A stretch of 32,239 nt of DNA from positions 1-32,239 of the forward strand of contig NZ_FOUG01000031.1 in NCBI RefSeq assembly GCF_900114785.1, in the 5' to 3' direction. Positions within the stretch are counted from its first letter, which is position 1. Every line of letters begins with the position of its first letter. This DNA comes from Variovorax sp. OV329 (GTDB lineage: Bacteria; Pseudomonadota; Gammaproteobacteria; Burkholderiales; Burkholderiaceae_C). Positions 1 through 7,122 of the stretch are shown piece by piece. Both the position numbers and the translations under genes were made by a program. The notes beneath the pieces were generated by a model that saw only the letters and a list, made by a program, of their open reading frames with translations, did not search any database and was not told where the DNA came from.

Positions 1-96
1 GCTTCCGCACAACTGGCACCCCGCGCGCTGAGCACGCGCCGCTACCGCAGCGATCCTCGTCCGCCCGTCAACCATGGGACGGCCAGCCGCTTACGT
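1..96. other. Left edge, no gene recognised
   Basis: No reading frame that can be supported. The GTTGGAC motif just after this stretch (about 97-103) matches the subterminal part of the right end of the following IS element. The outer bases that should lie here, resembling the right-end sequence ending at 1519, are not present, so the IS left terminus looks lost or diverged. Confidence 0.4.
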
Positions 97-118
97 TGGA
101 CGAACTTCAAGGGGTTCC

Positions 119-637
119 ATGAAGAAGTACACAACGGAGTTCAAGCTCGATGTCGTCAAGAGCTTTTTGGCCGGCGAAGGCGGAGCGAAGCTTCTGGCGC
201 GGCAGCGGTCGGTGCCTGAGGAGAAGATCCGCACCTGGGTGAACCACTACCGCCTGCATGGCATCGACGGGTTGAGGCCCAAGCGCAGCGCGTACAGTGC
301 GCAGTACAAGCTGCAGGTGCTGTCTCATCAGGACCGTGAACAGCTTTCGAGCCGCCAAGTGGCGGCGGTCTATGACATCCGCAATCCCAACCAGGTGGTG
401 GTCTGGCGACGCAACCTCGATGCAGGCGGCGTGGAGGCTCTCGGGAGTAGGAAACAAACGATGAGGCCAGAGAAGCCAGAGCGACGCTGCCCAGCGCCGC
501 CAAGCAAGGTCATCAATGATTCGGCGCAGGCTCTGCGTGAAGAGAACGAGCGACTGCGCGCGGAGGTGGCGTACCTAAAAAAATTGCAAGCCTTGATCCG
601 GTCGAAGAGATCAGCTGCGCTGACAAAGCGCGCCTGA
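119..637 (+). CDS. IS3-family transposase OrfA (IS150 type)
   Basis: DNA-binding subunit of an IS3-family transposase. The protein begins MKKYTTEFKLDVVKSF and carries two helix-turn-helix segments: a first near residues 5-55 ending in TWVNHYRLHGIDGL, and a second near 65-115 containing VVVWRRNLDAGGVEAL. It ends in a coiled coil (EENERLRAEVAYLKKLQAL) that normally mediates OrfA/OrfAB contacts. The ATG at 119 is preferred over an upstream in-frame ATG at 74 because it starts at the family's usual N-terminus and has AAGGGG a few bases upstream. A seven-A run at 577-583 near the 3' end is a classic site for -1 programmed frameshifting into the orfB frame, and the -1 frame is indeed the orfB frame. 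Confidence 0.85.
   Translation: MKKYTTEFKLDVVKSFLAGEGGAKLLARQRSVPEEKIRTWVNHYRLHGIDGLRPKRSAYSAQYKLQVLSHQDREQLSSRQVAAVYDIRNPNQVVVWRRNLDAGGVEALGSRKQTMRPEKPERRCPAPPSKVINDSAQALREENERLRAEVAYLKKLQALIRSKRSAALTKRA
577..583 (+). promoter_or_regulatory. Probable -1 programmed frameshift site (A7)
   Basis: Seven consecutive A within CCTAAAAAAATTG near the end of orfA. A -1 slip here moves ribosomes from the orfA frame into the orfB frame, which is open from this point to the frameshift at 888-892. IS3-family elements commonly make the OrfAB fusion transposase this way. Confidence 0.6.
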
Positions 638-645
638 TCGCCGGG

Positions 646-1477
646 TTGAGGCGAGACCATAAGCTGGCGGACCTGCTGCAGGTAGCAGGCCTTGCTCGCA
701 GCACCTTCTACTACCAGTGCCAAGTGCTCCAGCGCGACGAACGGCAGTGCGACATGGAGGCCAAGATCCGTGCCGTCTATGACAAGCACAAGGGCCGCTA
801 CGGCTACAGACGGATCACGGCAGCGCTGTGCAGGTCAATGGCAGATCCGGTGAACCATAAGTGCGTGCAGCGTCTGATGCAGAAGATGGGGGCTGCGCGC
901 ATTGATCAGGGCGAAGAAACGCTCTCGGCAGGTCCAAGGCATGAGCGATGCCCACGTGCCCAATGTTTTGCAGCGCGACTTCTACGCGAAGGCTCCCAAC
1001 CAGAAGTGGGTCACTGATGTCACCGAGTTCACCGTGAACGGTCAGAAGCTCTATCTGTCGGCCTGCATGGATCTCTACAACGGTGAGATCATCGCGCACC
1101 GCATGGCCAGGCGCCCCGTCTTCGAACTGGTTTCCGGCACGCTTCGGGCAGCGCTGTCGAGGACCGGGTGCACGGCCGACCTGACTGTGCATTCGGACCA
1201 AGGCTGGCACTACAAGATGCAGCCCTATCGAGCAATGCTTGCGCGCCACGGCATCAGGCAAAGCATGAGCCGCAAGGGCAACTGCTTTGACAACGCTGTG
1301 ATCGAGAGCTTCTTCGGCACCCTCAAGACCGAGTATTTCCATCTTGCAGCGTTCGGCAGCCTTGAGGAGCTCGAAGCGGGCGTGCATGATTACGTTCACT
1401 ACTACAACCACGAGCGCATCAAGCTCGGATTGCAGGGGCTCAGCCCGGTGGAATACCGGCTGAGAAGCACCGCCTGA
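646..1477 (+). pseudogene. IS3-family transposase OrfB, frameshifted
   Basis: Catalytic part of an IS150-type transposase with an rve (DDE) integrase core. The first part (646 to about 888) reads LADLLQVAGLARSTFYYQ and GYRRITAAL in one frame. From about 890 the homology continues in the next frame as LIRAKKRSRQ, then WVTDVTEF (first Asp), VHSDQGWHY (second Asp) and FDNAVIESFFGTLKTE (Glu), ending HERIKLGLQGLSPVEYRL. The switch is explained by five G at 888-892 where four would keep the frame (MQKMGLRALIRAKK). The catalytic triad is intact, so this looks like a recent inactivation by one inserted base. A sequencing error in the G run is the alternative. Confidence 0.85.
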
Positions 1478-1556
1478 TCGGCGGGGATCGTCACTGTCCA
1501 ACTTCTGGGGGTCAGTTCATTTTTGAGGAGGCTCAACACTCTGAGAGGATTGAGCC

Positions 1557-1880
1557 ATGAGCAAGTCGAACAAGTTCTCACCCGAGGTGCGTGAGCGCGC
1601 AGTGAGGATGGTGCAGGAGCACCGTGGGGAGTACCCGTCGCTGTGGGCGGCCATCGAGCCCATCGCGCCCAAGATTGGGTGTGTGCCGCAGACCTTGAAC
1701 GAATGGGTCAAGCGTGCCGAGGTCGACACTGGCGTGCGTGAAGGCATCACGAGCAGCGAGGCCCAGCGGATGAAGGAACTGGAGCGCGAGGTCAAGGAGT
1801 TGCGCCGGGCCAATGAGATATTGAAGCTGGCCAGCGCGTTTTTCGCCCAGGCGGAGCTCGACCGCCGGCTCAAGTCCTGA
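1557..1880 (+). CDS. IS3-family transposase OrfA (IS3 group)
   Basis: Small DNA-binding protein of 107 residues, the usual size for this group. It opens MSKSNKFSPEVRERAVRMV with a helix-turn-helix through about residue 55 (IGCVPQTLNEWVKRAE). A leucine-rich coiled coil follows near residues 70-95 (RMKELEREVKELRRANEILK), then SAFFAQAELDRRLKS. The ATG at 1557 gives the standard family N-terminus. The orfB frame is -1 relative to this one and overlaps its stop, as expected if OrfAB is made by translational frameshifting, though no A-rich slippery run is evident; a five-T run lies in the SAFFAQ codons. Confidence 0.9.
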   Translation: MSKSNKFSPEVRERAVRMVQEHRGEYPSLWAAIEPIAPKIGCVPQTLNEWVKRAEVDTGVREGITSSEAQRMKELEREVKELRRANEILKLASAFFAQAELDRRLKS

Positions 1881-2788
1881 AGGACTTCATCGACAAGCAT
1901 CGCGATGCCTTCGGGGTCGAGCCGCTCTGCAAGGTCTTGCAGGTCGCCCCATCGGCATATCGAAGGCATGCGGCGCTGCTGCGCGAGCCCCACAAGCGCT
2001 GCGCCCGTGCTCTTCGCCACGAGATGCTCATGCCGCAGATTGAACGAGTCTGGCAGGTCAACATGCAGGTCTACGGCGTAGACAAGGTGTGGCGCCAACT
2101 GGCGCGCGAAGGCGTTGTCGTGGCGCGCTGCACGGTCGAGCGGTTGATGCGCAGGCTGGGCCTGCGTGGTGTGATGCGCGGCAAGGTCGTGCGCACCACC
2201 GTCGGCGATGCCAAGGCGCCGTGCCCGCTGGACCGGGTCAATCGGCAGTTCCGCGCCGAGCGGCCCAACCAGTTATGGGTCAGCGATTTCACGTACGTCT
2301 CGACCTGGCAGGGCTGGCTGTACGTGGCCTTCGTCATCGATGTGTTTGCCAGGCGCATCGTGGGCTGGCGAGTGAGCAGTTCGATGCGAACCGACTTCGT
2401 GCTCGATGCGCTGGAGCAAGCTCTCTACGCCCGGCAGCCCGAACGCGATGGAAGCCTGGTCTGCCACTCCGAAAGGGGCTCGCAGTACGTCAGCATTCGC
2501 TACACCGAGCGGCTGGCAGAAGCGGGCATCGAGCCGTCAGTGGGCAGCAAGGGCGACAGCTATGACAACGCCTTGGCCGAGACCATTAACGGGCTCTACA
2601 AGGCCGAGCATATTCATCGTCGAGCGCCCTGGAAAACCAAGGAGGCCGTGGAGCTCGCAACGCTCGAATGGGTGTCGTGGTTCAACCACCATCGCCTGCT
2701 CGAACCCATCGGGTATATCCCGCCAGCAGAAGCCGAGGCAAACTACTACCGGCAACTCGCCAGTCAGAACACCGAGGCGGTGGCCTGA
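1877..2788 (+). CDS. IS3-family transposase OrfB, catalytic Asp replaced
   Basis: Catalytic subunit with an N-terminal HTH_21-like region (FIDKHRDAFGVEPLCKVLQV, YGVDKVWRQLAREG, VERLMRRLGLRG) and an rve DDE core. The first Asp is in LWVSDFTYV and the Glu in DNALAETINGLYKAE, with the usual ending WFNHHRLLEPIGYIPPAEAE. The second catalytic position reads CHSERGSQYV instead of the near-invariant HSDRGSQYV: codon GAA at 2471-2473. Asp-to-Glu at a metal-binding DDE position usually abolishes activity, so this otherwise full-length protein is probably inactive. The frame is open from 1877 (LKDFIDKH...) although the first conventional start is TTG at 1937; expression is likely as an OrfAB fusion. Confidence 0.85.
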   Translation: MKDFIDKHRDAFGVEPLCKVLQVAPSAYRRHAALLREPHKRCARALRHEMLMPQIERVWQVNMQVYGVDKVWRQLAREGVVVARCTVERLMRRLGLRGVMRGKVVRTTVGDAKAPCPLDRVNRQFRAERPNQLWVSDFTYVSTWQGWLYVAFVIDVFARRIVGWRVSSSMRTDFVLDALEQALYARQPERDGSLVCHSERGSQYVSIRYTERLAEAGIEPSVGSKGDSYDNALAETINGLYKAEHIHRRAPWKTKEAVELATLEWVSWFNHHRLLEPIGYIPPAEAEANYYRQLASQNTEAVA

Positions 2789-2826
2789 CTTAAATCCAAC
2801 AGCCTCCGCGAATCCCGGGCCGATTC

Positions 2827-3097
2827 AGTTTGACAAGCCTACCGAACTGGAAGACTTCTTCGCCCAGTGCCCTGCGAATGAACCAACAGCTTGTGACTTG
2901 CGTGCCCTGTGGCTCTAGCGTTGACGGGCTTGGCCTTTCAGCTACCGGCAGAAAAGCCTCTGCAGACCCTTCACCAGAGCCAATTCGCTCTGGGCAAGCG
3001 CCCCGCATCTCAAACAAAAAGAAGTACTAGGTGATTGCGGGAATAGGGAGCAGGATGTCTTATCGCGGCGATCTTCGCTTCGAATCAGAGGGTTCCC
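2827..3097. other. Spacer with one weak small ORF
   Basis: No recognised gene. An ATG at 2878 opens a 50-residue frame to 3030 (MNQQLVTCVPCGSS..., CxxC-like, Lys-rich end) without a convincing ribosome binding site. A 23-codon frame at 3055-3126 has AGGGAG five bases before its ATG, overlaps the next gene and could be a leader peptide. Neither can be supported beyond that. Confidence 0.3.
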
Positions 3098-3481
3098 ATG
3101 TCGAAAGAGTTGTTCGTAGTCCCTAGGAACATAGCCGTGGTCAGCCGGTCCAGCCCGGATGTGGCCGGCGCAGACCCGGCGTCGAATGCACGCCACTTCT
3201 TCGGAGTGGAGGAAATCTTTCTGATGAGATCCTGCCCGCCCAGGTATAGCCTGCTTTGCCATGACACTCGAACTCGCATCGTAGTAGGTGGCGAAGGAGT
3301 CCATCGGGAAGAGATGATTCCCGCGATCTCATCGGACGATGCTATGCAGGCGTTTTGCGCCTTTTTAATGCACAACCGCCGGCGGCCCCTCTACCTGCAC
3401 GCCGAATCCTTGACGGAGCCTTCGAAGTACAGCGACTACTATGAGTTTTCCGCCTGGTCTCAGGAGGCTCCCCCTGCATAG
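3098..3481 (+). CDS. Hypothetical protein, RYSLxCHxTRTR family, copy A
   Basis: I do not recognise this 127-residue protein. The ATG at 3098 follows AGAGGG at good spacing. The core, about residues 50-100, runs RYSLLCHDTRTRIVVGG, then EEM, SSDDAMQAFCAFLM and NRRRPLYL. It is clearly paralogous to the convergent gene at 3703-4113: the two cores align without gaps at 30 of 51 positions, including a Cys-His pair, TRTR, VGG, DDA, FLM and RPL. No signal peptide or membrane segment is visible. The cysteine, histidine and arginine conservation suggests a ligand- or nucleic-acid-binding role, but no function is assigned. Confidence 0.6.
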   Translation: MSKELFVVPRNIAVVSRSSPDVAGADPASNARHFFGVEEIFLMRSCPPRYSLLCHDTRTRIVVGGEGVHREEMIPAISSDDAMQAFCAFLMHNRRRPLYLHAESLTEPSKYSDYYEFSAWSQEAPPA

Positions 3482-3505
3482 GGATGCGATTGAGTAGAGC
3501 ACCCT

Positions 3506-3700
3506 ATGTCGATCGTAGCCATCCTCGCGATGATTGCAGCCGGGTCCGGCTTAGTTCTGGCGATCCGGCTTGCAAGTCAGATCACGCGTGCGCTCGGACG
3601 GCGTCGACGCGCCAAACTCAACACCGCCTGGTCTCATCAAATGCGATGGGCGTTTGAAAGGCAAGCTGCCGAACTAGCCGCGCGGAGCTCTGAGATCTGA
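3506..3700 (+). CDS. Small membrane protein, hypothetical
   Basis: 64 residues. An N-terminal hydrophobic segment at about residues 2-26 (SIVAILAMIAAGSGLVLAI) is followed by a strongly basic stretch (RALGRRRRAKL) and an amphipathic tail (WAFERQAAELAARSSEI). This is consistent with a single-pass inner membrane protein whose tail faces the cytoplasm. It lies 24 bases after copy A of the RYSLxCH family and on the same strand, so the two may be co-transcribed. The ribosome binding site is weak. Family unknown. Confidence 0.45.
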   Translation: MSIVAILAMIAAGSGLVLAIRLASQITRALGRRRRAKLNTAWSHQMRWAFERQAAELAARSSEI

Positions 3701-3702
3701 AC

Positions 3703-4113
3703 TCACTCGGAAGTATTAAAGCTTCGGACCAGATGCCGGCGAGTTGTGCGCCGACGCATCTGGCTCCGCGATTTGATCACCTCCTTCAAAATCATCTCCT
3801 GAGAAGGAACGGTATAGGGGGTAGTCCGAAGCAGTGGCCAGTTCTCAGTGACTCGAAAGAGAGGGCGCTCCCGATTGCGCATCAGAAAACTGCAAAGCGC
3901 CTCCCGAGCGTCATCCGTGGTGAGCGCCGAGAGCATCTCAAATGCAGATTCTCCGTCGCCTCCCACCATCACTCTGGTCCTGGTTTTGTGGCAAACCAAG
4001 CTGTAGCGAGTACTGAGAAGCTGAACATCCATTCCGCACAGTTCGGCATCATTCGGCTGCTCTGACTCGCTGGTCGCCGGCGACGGACAACGATCCTGTT
4101 GCTCCGCAGGCAC
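3703..4113 (-). CDS. Hypothetical protein, RYSLxCHxTRTR family, copy B
   Basis: Unrecognised protein of 136 residues from a GTG at 4113, or 109 residues from an in-frame ATG at 4032; neither start has a strong ribosome binding site. The core RYSLVCHKTRTRVMVGG, FEM, TTDDAREALCSFLM, NRERPLF matches copy A at 3098-3481 (30 of 51 positions identical). The C-terminus is basic (KEVIKSRSQMRRRTTRRHL). It is convergent with copy A and the small membrane protein gene, whose stop at 3700 lies just beside this gene's end, leaving almost no intergenic space. Confidence 0.55.
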   Translation of the reverse strand: MPAEQQDRCPSPATSESEQPNDAELCGMDVQLLSTRYSLVCHKTRTRVMVGGDGESAFEMLSALTTDDAREALCSFLMRNRERPLFRVTENWPLLRTTPYTVPSQEMILKEVIKSRSQMRRRTTRRHLVRSFNTSE

Positions 4114-4274
4114 TCGCTCAAATTGCGATCGATGCTCGCGCGCTGACGGGGGAACCTAGCGACGGGCCGAGGTTTGGTGAGCTCATGGACTTCTCCGATG
4201 CAGAGGCACGATGCCTCTTCGCCCATCATGCGTGTGCCACCGGCAAACACCTAACCTTATTTCGGCGCTATTGA
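4092..4274 (+). pseudogene. Probable third, 5'-truncated member of the RYSLxCH family
   Basis: An open frame ending at the TGA 4272-4274 encodes FGELMDFSDAEARCLFAHHA followed by CATGKHLTLFRRY. This resembles the second half of the family core in copies A and B (EM...SSDDAMQAFCAFLMHNRRRPLYL), with matching spacing of the acidic pair, Cys-x-Phe and the final hydrophobic-Arg strand. No ATG lies upstream in frame and the RYSLxCHxTRTR half is missing, so it is a remnant or a very divergent short member. Its 5' part overlaps the start region of copy B on the other strand. Confidence 0.35.
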
Positions 4275-4625
4275 AGGTAGGCGGGCACGATCAGTGGCCG
4301 TCCGCCCCGGTGGCCATGTGAGCCCAGAGGAGGGGCTGCTGTCCGTTGGATAGCGGTCGATGCCGTTAGCTGCAACGTTGTCCGCACTCGCTGCAGAGCC
4401 CGCCTTTTTTCAGAACAGCCTCTTTCTGCGGCAGCGCGCGATGACTGCCACATTCCGGGAGCGTCGTGCCGGTCGGCTCTCCTTGCACGTTGGCCCTTCT
4501 GATTGAGCCAAAGGCATGCTCCATTTGAGTGCTATTGCAAACAGGTCGGCTCGTTGATCGCCGCGCGCCCACCGACGGCGATTACGTCCTACAGCGTGTT
4601 GGTCGCTACGTCGTTAACGTAAGGG
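4275..4625. other. Non-coding stretch with a dispersed repeat
   Basis: No supported gene. It contains the first copy of the 50-bp dispersed repeat at 4389-4438; nothing else recognised. Confidence 0.4.
4389..4438 (+). repeat. 50-bp dispersed repeat, copy 1
   Basis: Starts CGCTGCAGAGCCCG and ends CTTTCTGCGGCAGCGCG. The same sequence recurs in the same orientation at 7123-7170 with a two-base deletion in the C/T run and one substitution. GCAGA...TCTGC at its two sides is a short inverted pair. Flanks of the two copies are not similar, so it behaves as a small mobile or recombination-related unit. Identity unknown. Confidence 0.6.
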
Positions 4626-4925
4626 ATGGGCACACATATTACCTCTGCGTTTGAATTCCACACAGAATACATTGCTGCTCAGCGCAGACTGCTTGCGCGC
4701 CTTGACCAAGCACAGGGCGGTGACTTTCAGTGGCCCACCGCTGGAGAGTACCGGACGATCATTCAGCTAGGACGCTCCGCGTCGCTCGAACTTCGCAAGG
4801 GACTTCGAGACCACAAGGATTTGCGGTGCGAGAGCCGGGTCGCGCGAATTCAGCGTCTTTCCGCTAAGGAGCGGCTCTGGCAACCCAGTCCCGAACTTTG
4901 GTTGCGCCATCAGTCAACGACTTAG
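4626..4925 (+). CDS. Hypothetical protein
   Basis: 99 residues, not recognised. It begins MGTHITSAFEFHTEYIAAQRR and is rich in charged and helical residues (LLARLDQAQ, ASLELRKGLRDHKDL), with no signal peptide or membrane segment. AAGGG lies immediately before the ATG, closer than optimal. It stands alone between the dispersed repeat and the IS256 element. Could be a small accessory-element gene or a chance frame. Confidence 0.35.
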   Translation: MGTHITSAFEFHTEYIAAQRRLLARLDQAQGGDFQWPTAGEYRTIIQLGRSASLELRKGLRDHKDLRCESRVARIQRLSAKERLWQPSPELWLRHQSTT

Positions 4926-5211
4926 CGCTCGGGTCCTACCTACCTTTCGCAGCGTATTTGTCCCACGGTGTGGTGTTCTGAATATGGCCCAATAGAGAAC
5001 CCCTGCTTCCATCCGACTCGGCCTCTCTTTGTGCCTCAGGCCGGTGGCTCGAGCTTCGAAGGCTCGGCGGAGCCCTAACGCAGACGCACTCAATTTGGAG
5101 CGTCGCTATGGACAGCAGCCGACCACCCTCTTGGAACTCAAGGCTCAGTGCGGTCGCGTCCCATTCCGTGGTGTAGGTCCACAGCCCGGAGAAGGCTGAG
5201 ATGCACGGTAC
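4926..5211. other. Spacer before IS256 gene, no feature seen
   Basis: No coding frame supported. The left terminus of the IS256 element should lie here, but no sequence complementary to the GTCCGGATAAGTTTGGGG of its right side is visible. Confidence 0.35.
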
Positions 5212-6411
5212 TCAGCGAGCCACTGCGGACAGCCGAGTGGGCGCAGTATCGCTCAGGGTCTGCAGGCCCTCCAGTTGCATGTAGCGTCGGTTGAGCGACC
5301 ACTCGTCGTTCTGCTCCATCATCATGGCGCCGACGAGCCTCGTGATCGAGGCGTCATTGGGGAAGATGCCCACCACGTTCGTGCGCCGCTTGATCTCGGC
5401 GTTCAGCCGCTCCAGAGGGTTCGTGCTGTAGATTTGCGTCCAGTGCGCCCGCGGGAAGGTCATGAAGGCCAGCACGTCGTTCTCCGCGTCGTCCATCAGC
5501 GAGCCGAGCTTGGGGAACTTGTCTCGGAGCTGGTCGGCTACCGACCGCCATTGCGCCCGCGCTGCATCGGCCGAGTCCTGTACGAACACCGTGCCGATGG
5601 CGGCCGAGACCATGCGCCGCTGCGTCTTGCCGGCATGCGCCAGGGCATTGCGCATGAAGTGCACCCGGCAACGTTGCCAGGTGGCCTTCAGGACCTTCGC
5701 AGCGGCCGCCTTGATGCCTTCGTGGCTGTCGCTGATCACGAGCTTCACACCGCGCAGGCCTCGACGGTTCAGGCTGCGCAGGAACTCGGTCCAGAAGGGC
5801 TCGGCTTCCGAGGCCCCGACCTTCAAACCCAGCACTTCACGCTGGCCGTCGGTGTTCACACCGACCGCCACTATCACCGCAACGCTCACGATGCGCCCGG
5901 CTTCGCGCGTCTTCACGTAGGTGGCGTCAACCCAGAGGTAAGGCCAGTCGCCCTCGATCTGCCGACCCAGGAAGGCGTTGACGCGTTCGTCGAGCTCGCC
6001 GCACAGCCGGCTGACCTGGCTCTTGGAGACGCCGCTCATGCCGAGCGACTTCACCAGGTCGTCCACGGAGCGCGTGGAGATGCCTTGAACGTAGGCTTCC
6101 TGGATGACGGCAGTGAGCGCCTTCTCGGCGGTGCGCCGAGGCTCCAGGAACTCGGGGAAGTAGCTGCCCTGGCGCAGCTTGGGGATCTTCAGTTCGACGC
6201 TGCCGGCGCGGGTGTCCCAAGTGCGCTCTCGGTAGCCGTTGCGGCTGTTGAGCCGTTCGGCGGGATTCTTCTCGTCGTAGGCGGCGCCGCAGCGGCCTTC
6301 GACATCGAGCTCCATCAGGCGCTGGGCCATGAACTGAACCATCTGGCGCAAGACGTCGACGTCCGCTCCCTTCTCGGCGAGCTCGGCTAATGCCATAGTG
6401 GCGGTGGTCAT
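5212..6411 (-). CDS. IS256-family transposase
   Basis: Transposase of 399 residues, the usual full length for IS256 (Transposase_mut family). Visible landmarks: N-terminal region with EGRCGAAYDEKNPAERLNSRNGYRER and LKIPKLRQGSYFPEFLEPRR; first catalytic Asp in WVDATYVKTRE; second Asp in LVISDSHEGIKAA with CRVHFMRNALAH downstream; Glu in YSTNPLERLNAEIKRR. The start chosen is the ATG at 6411, preceded by AAAGGAAA; an in-frame extension to 6507 runs through the IS terminus and is not used. The gene appears intact and could be active, though only the terminus upstream of the gene is recognisable. Confidence 0.92.
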   Translation of the reverse strand: MTTATMALAELAEKGADVDVLRQMVQFMAQRLMELDVEGRCGAAYDEKNPAERLNSRNGYRERTWDTRAGSVELKIPKLRQGSYFPEFLEPRRTAEKALTAVIQEAYVQGISTRSVDDLVKSLGMSGVSKSQVSRLCGELDERVNAFLGRQIEGDWPYLWVDATYVKTREAGRIVSVAVIVAVGVNTDGQREVLGLKVGASEAEPFWTEFLRSLNRRGLRGVKLVISDSHEGIKAAAAKVLKATWQRCRVHFMRNALAHAGKTQRRMVSAAIGTVFVQDSADAARAQWRSVADQLRDKFPKLGSLMDDAENDVLAFMTFPRAHWTQIYSTNPLERLNAEIKRRTNVVGIFPNDASITRLVGAMMMEQNDEWSLNRRYMQLEGLQTLSDTAPTRLSAVAR

Positions 6412-6475
6412 TGTGATTTCCTTTATGGACAGGTTTGGTGGGTCGCACCCCAAACTTATCCGGACTTCACGATGA
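5212..6475 (-). mobile_element. IS256-family element (partial boundaries)
   Basis: The terminus upstream of the transposase is near 6440-6475, where the - strand reads GTCCGGATAAGTTTGGGG, a typical IS256-group end. No matching inverted copy is visible downstream of the gene to about 4926, so that end is unresolved or deleted. The element sits directly beside the orphan oriT-like site that begins at about 6491. Confidence 0.55.
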
Positions 6476-6490
6476 CCACCCCGAAGAGAG

Positions 6491-6586
6491 CGGCCGCTGC
6501 ACGGCAAGCCGCTTCGGGCTACGCCCTACGCGCCTTGCCGTGCAGCGAGTGATCGAAGACTTACACCACTTGCCGGGACATCAACC
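6491..6586 (+). other. oriT-like site, orphan copy
   Basis: 96 bases match, in inverted orientation, the sequence upstream of mobC at 32144-32239 (91 of 96 identical). It begins with a hairpin with 14-base perfect arms, CGCTGCACGGCAAG (6495-6508) and CTTGCCGTGCAGCG (6534-6547). A nearly invariant tract, GAAGACTTACACCACTTGCC GGGACATCAACC (split here), then runs to 6586 and is the likely nic region. The A-T pair at 6501/6541 is a G-C pair in the other copy, a compensatory change that supports the stem being functional. No mob genes adjoin this copy, so it would need to be mobilised in trans. Confidence 0.7.
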
Positions 6587-6660
6587 TCAGTGCAGAGACC
6601 AGGGCGCTTTTCACGACTTGCTTGGCAACGCGTGAAGCACACCACACGGCAGCGGAACAA

Positions 6661-6801
6661 ATGCGGGTAAGTATCGATTCGGCTCGCCGGAGGCTGCGCG
6701 AGGCGCAGCAGGACTTGGCAGATATCCAAAGGTATGTCGATGCCGTTGTCAATTCGCCCAACGTACGCGTAGTCAAGGTGCCTCGGAGTGAGCAGCATTG
6801 A
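6661..6801 (+). CDS. Small hypothetical protein next to orphan oriT
   Basis: 46 residues from the ATG at 6661: MRVSIDSARRRLREAQQDLA then DIQRYVDAVVNSPNVRVVKVPRSEQH. The helical, heptad-like first half suggests a coiled coil. The frame stays open upstream to a TGA at about 6549, with a possible TTG start near 6621. The stop overlaps the possible TTG start of the next small frame (TTGA at 6798-6801), suggesting translational coupling. Low confidence because of its size and weak ribosome binding site. Confidence 0.3.
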   Translation: MRVSIDSARRRLREAQQDLADIQRYVDAVVNSPNVRVVKVPRSEQH

Positions 6802-6896
6802 CCTTCAAGAAGCCCCAGGGACTTGCTTTTGAACTCTCGGCGAACGAGATGCAGGAAGAGCGAGAGTGGCTGAAAGCCACGCGGCAACCGCCGTGA
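6798..6896 (+). CDS. Very small hypothetical protein, possibly coupled
   Basis: 32 residues from a TTG at 6798 with GGAG about nine bases upstream: MTFKKPQGLAFELSANEMQE followed by EREWLKATRQPP. The composition is protein-like (charged, one predicted helix) and the start overlaps the previous stop. No family recognised; could be chance. Confidence 0.25.
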   Translation: MTFKKPQGLAFELSANEMQEEREWLKATRQPP

Positions 6897-7122
6897 TGCA
6901 GCGAACGTTTTGACTGCGCGAGCAAGCCGGCTACGTCCTCCCGCCGTCGAAATGGCGACTAGATTCCTGCGCCCGCTTTGTAGGCTACCGTCGCTACAGC
7001 TGCTTCTGGCCGTCTGCGCCGTCGCTGTTGCGGCAGCAGTGCGCCCTGAGCTGACTTCCGGGAATCAAGCTCGAAACGGCAGGTAACTGCGCCGAAGCGG
7101 TAATGGGCTCAAGGTCGGGTCA

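Larger units (their letters stand above)
97..1519 (+). mobile_element. IS3-family (IS150-like) element, damaged
   Basis: Holds an orfA/orfB pair of IS150 type. The right end is CAACTTCTGGGGGTCAGTTCA, ending about 1519, typical of IS3-family termini. On the left only the subterminal GTTGGAC can be matched, so the left inverted repeat appears truncated. orfB carries a one-base insertion in a G run at 888-892, so this copy should not make a working transposase. Boundaries are approximate; no target duplication is visible. Confidence 0.7.
1520..2826 (+). mobile_element. IS3-family (IS3 group) element
   Basis: Contains overlapping orfA and orfB of the IS3 group. The right end reads AGCCTCCGCGAATCCCGGGC followed by CGATTCA, ending near 2826. 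On the left only the subterminal GGAGGCT (1527-1533) pairs with AGCCTCC (2801-2807) of the right end. The outermost roughly 19 bases expected on the left are replaced by the terminus of the preceding IS150-like element, so the left inverted repeat is probably lost. Boundaries are inferred. Confidence 0.7.

Noticed and set aside
3055..3126. 23-codon frame with AGGGAG upstream
   Set aside because: Too short to support, and it overlaps the better-started gene at 3098; kept only as a possible leader peptide.
4389..4438. Dispersed repeat considered as an integron attC or intrinsic terminator
   Set aside because: There is no GTTRRRY/RYYYAAC core pair, and the T run lies in the middle of the unit rather than after a GC-rich stem.
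5275..6390. Long + strand open frame of 371 codons
   Set aside because: It is antisense to the IS256 transposase, and its His/Val/Leu-rich translation is the usual mirror of a GC-rich gene.
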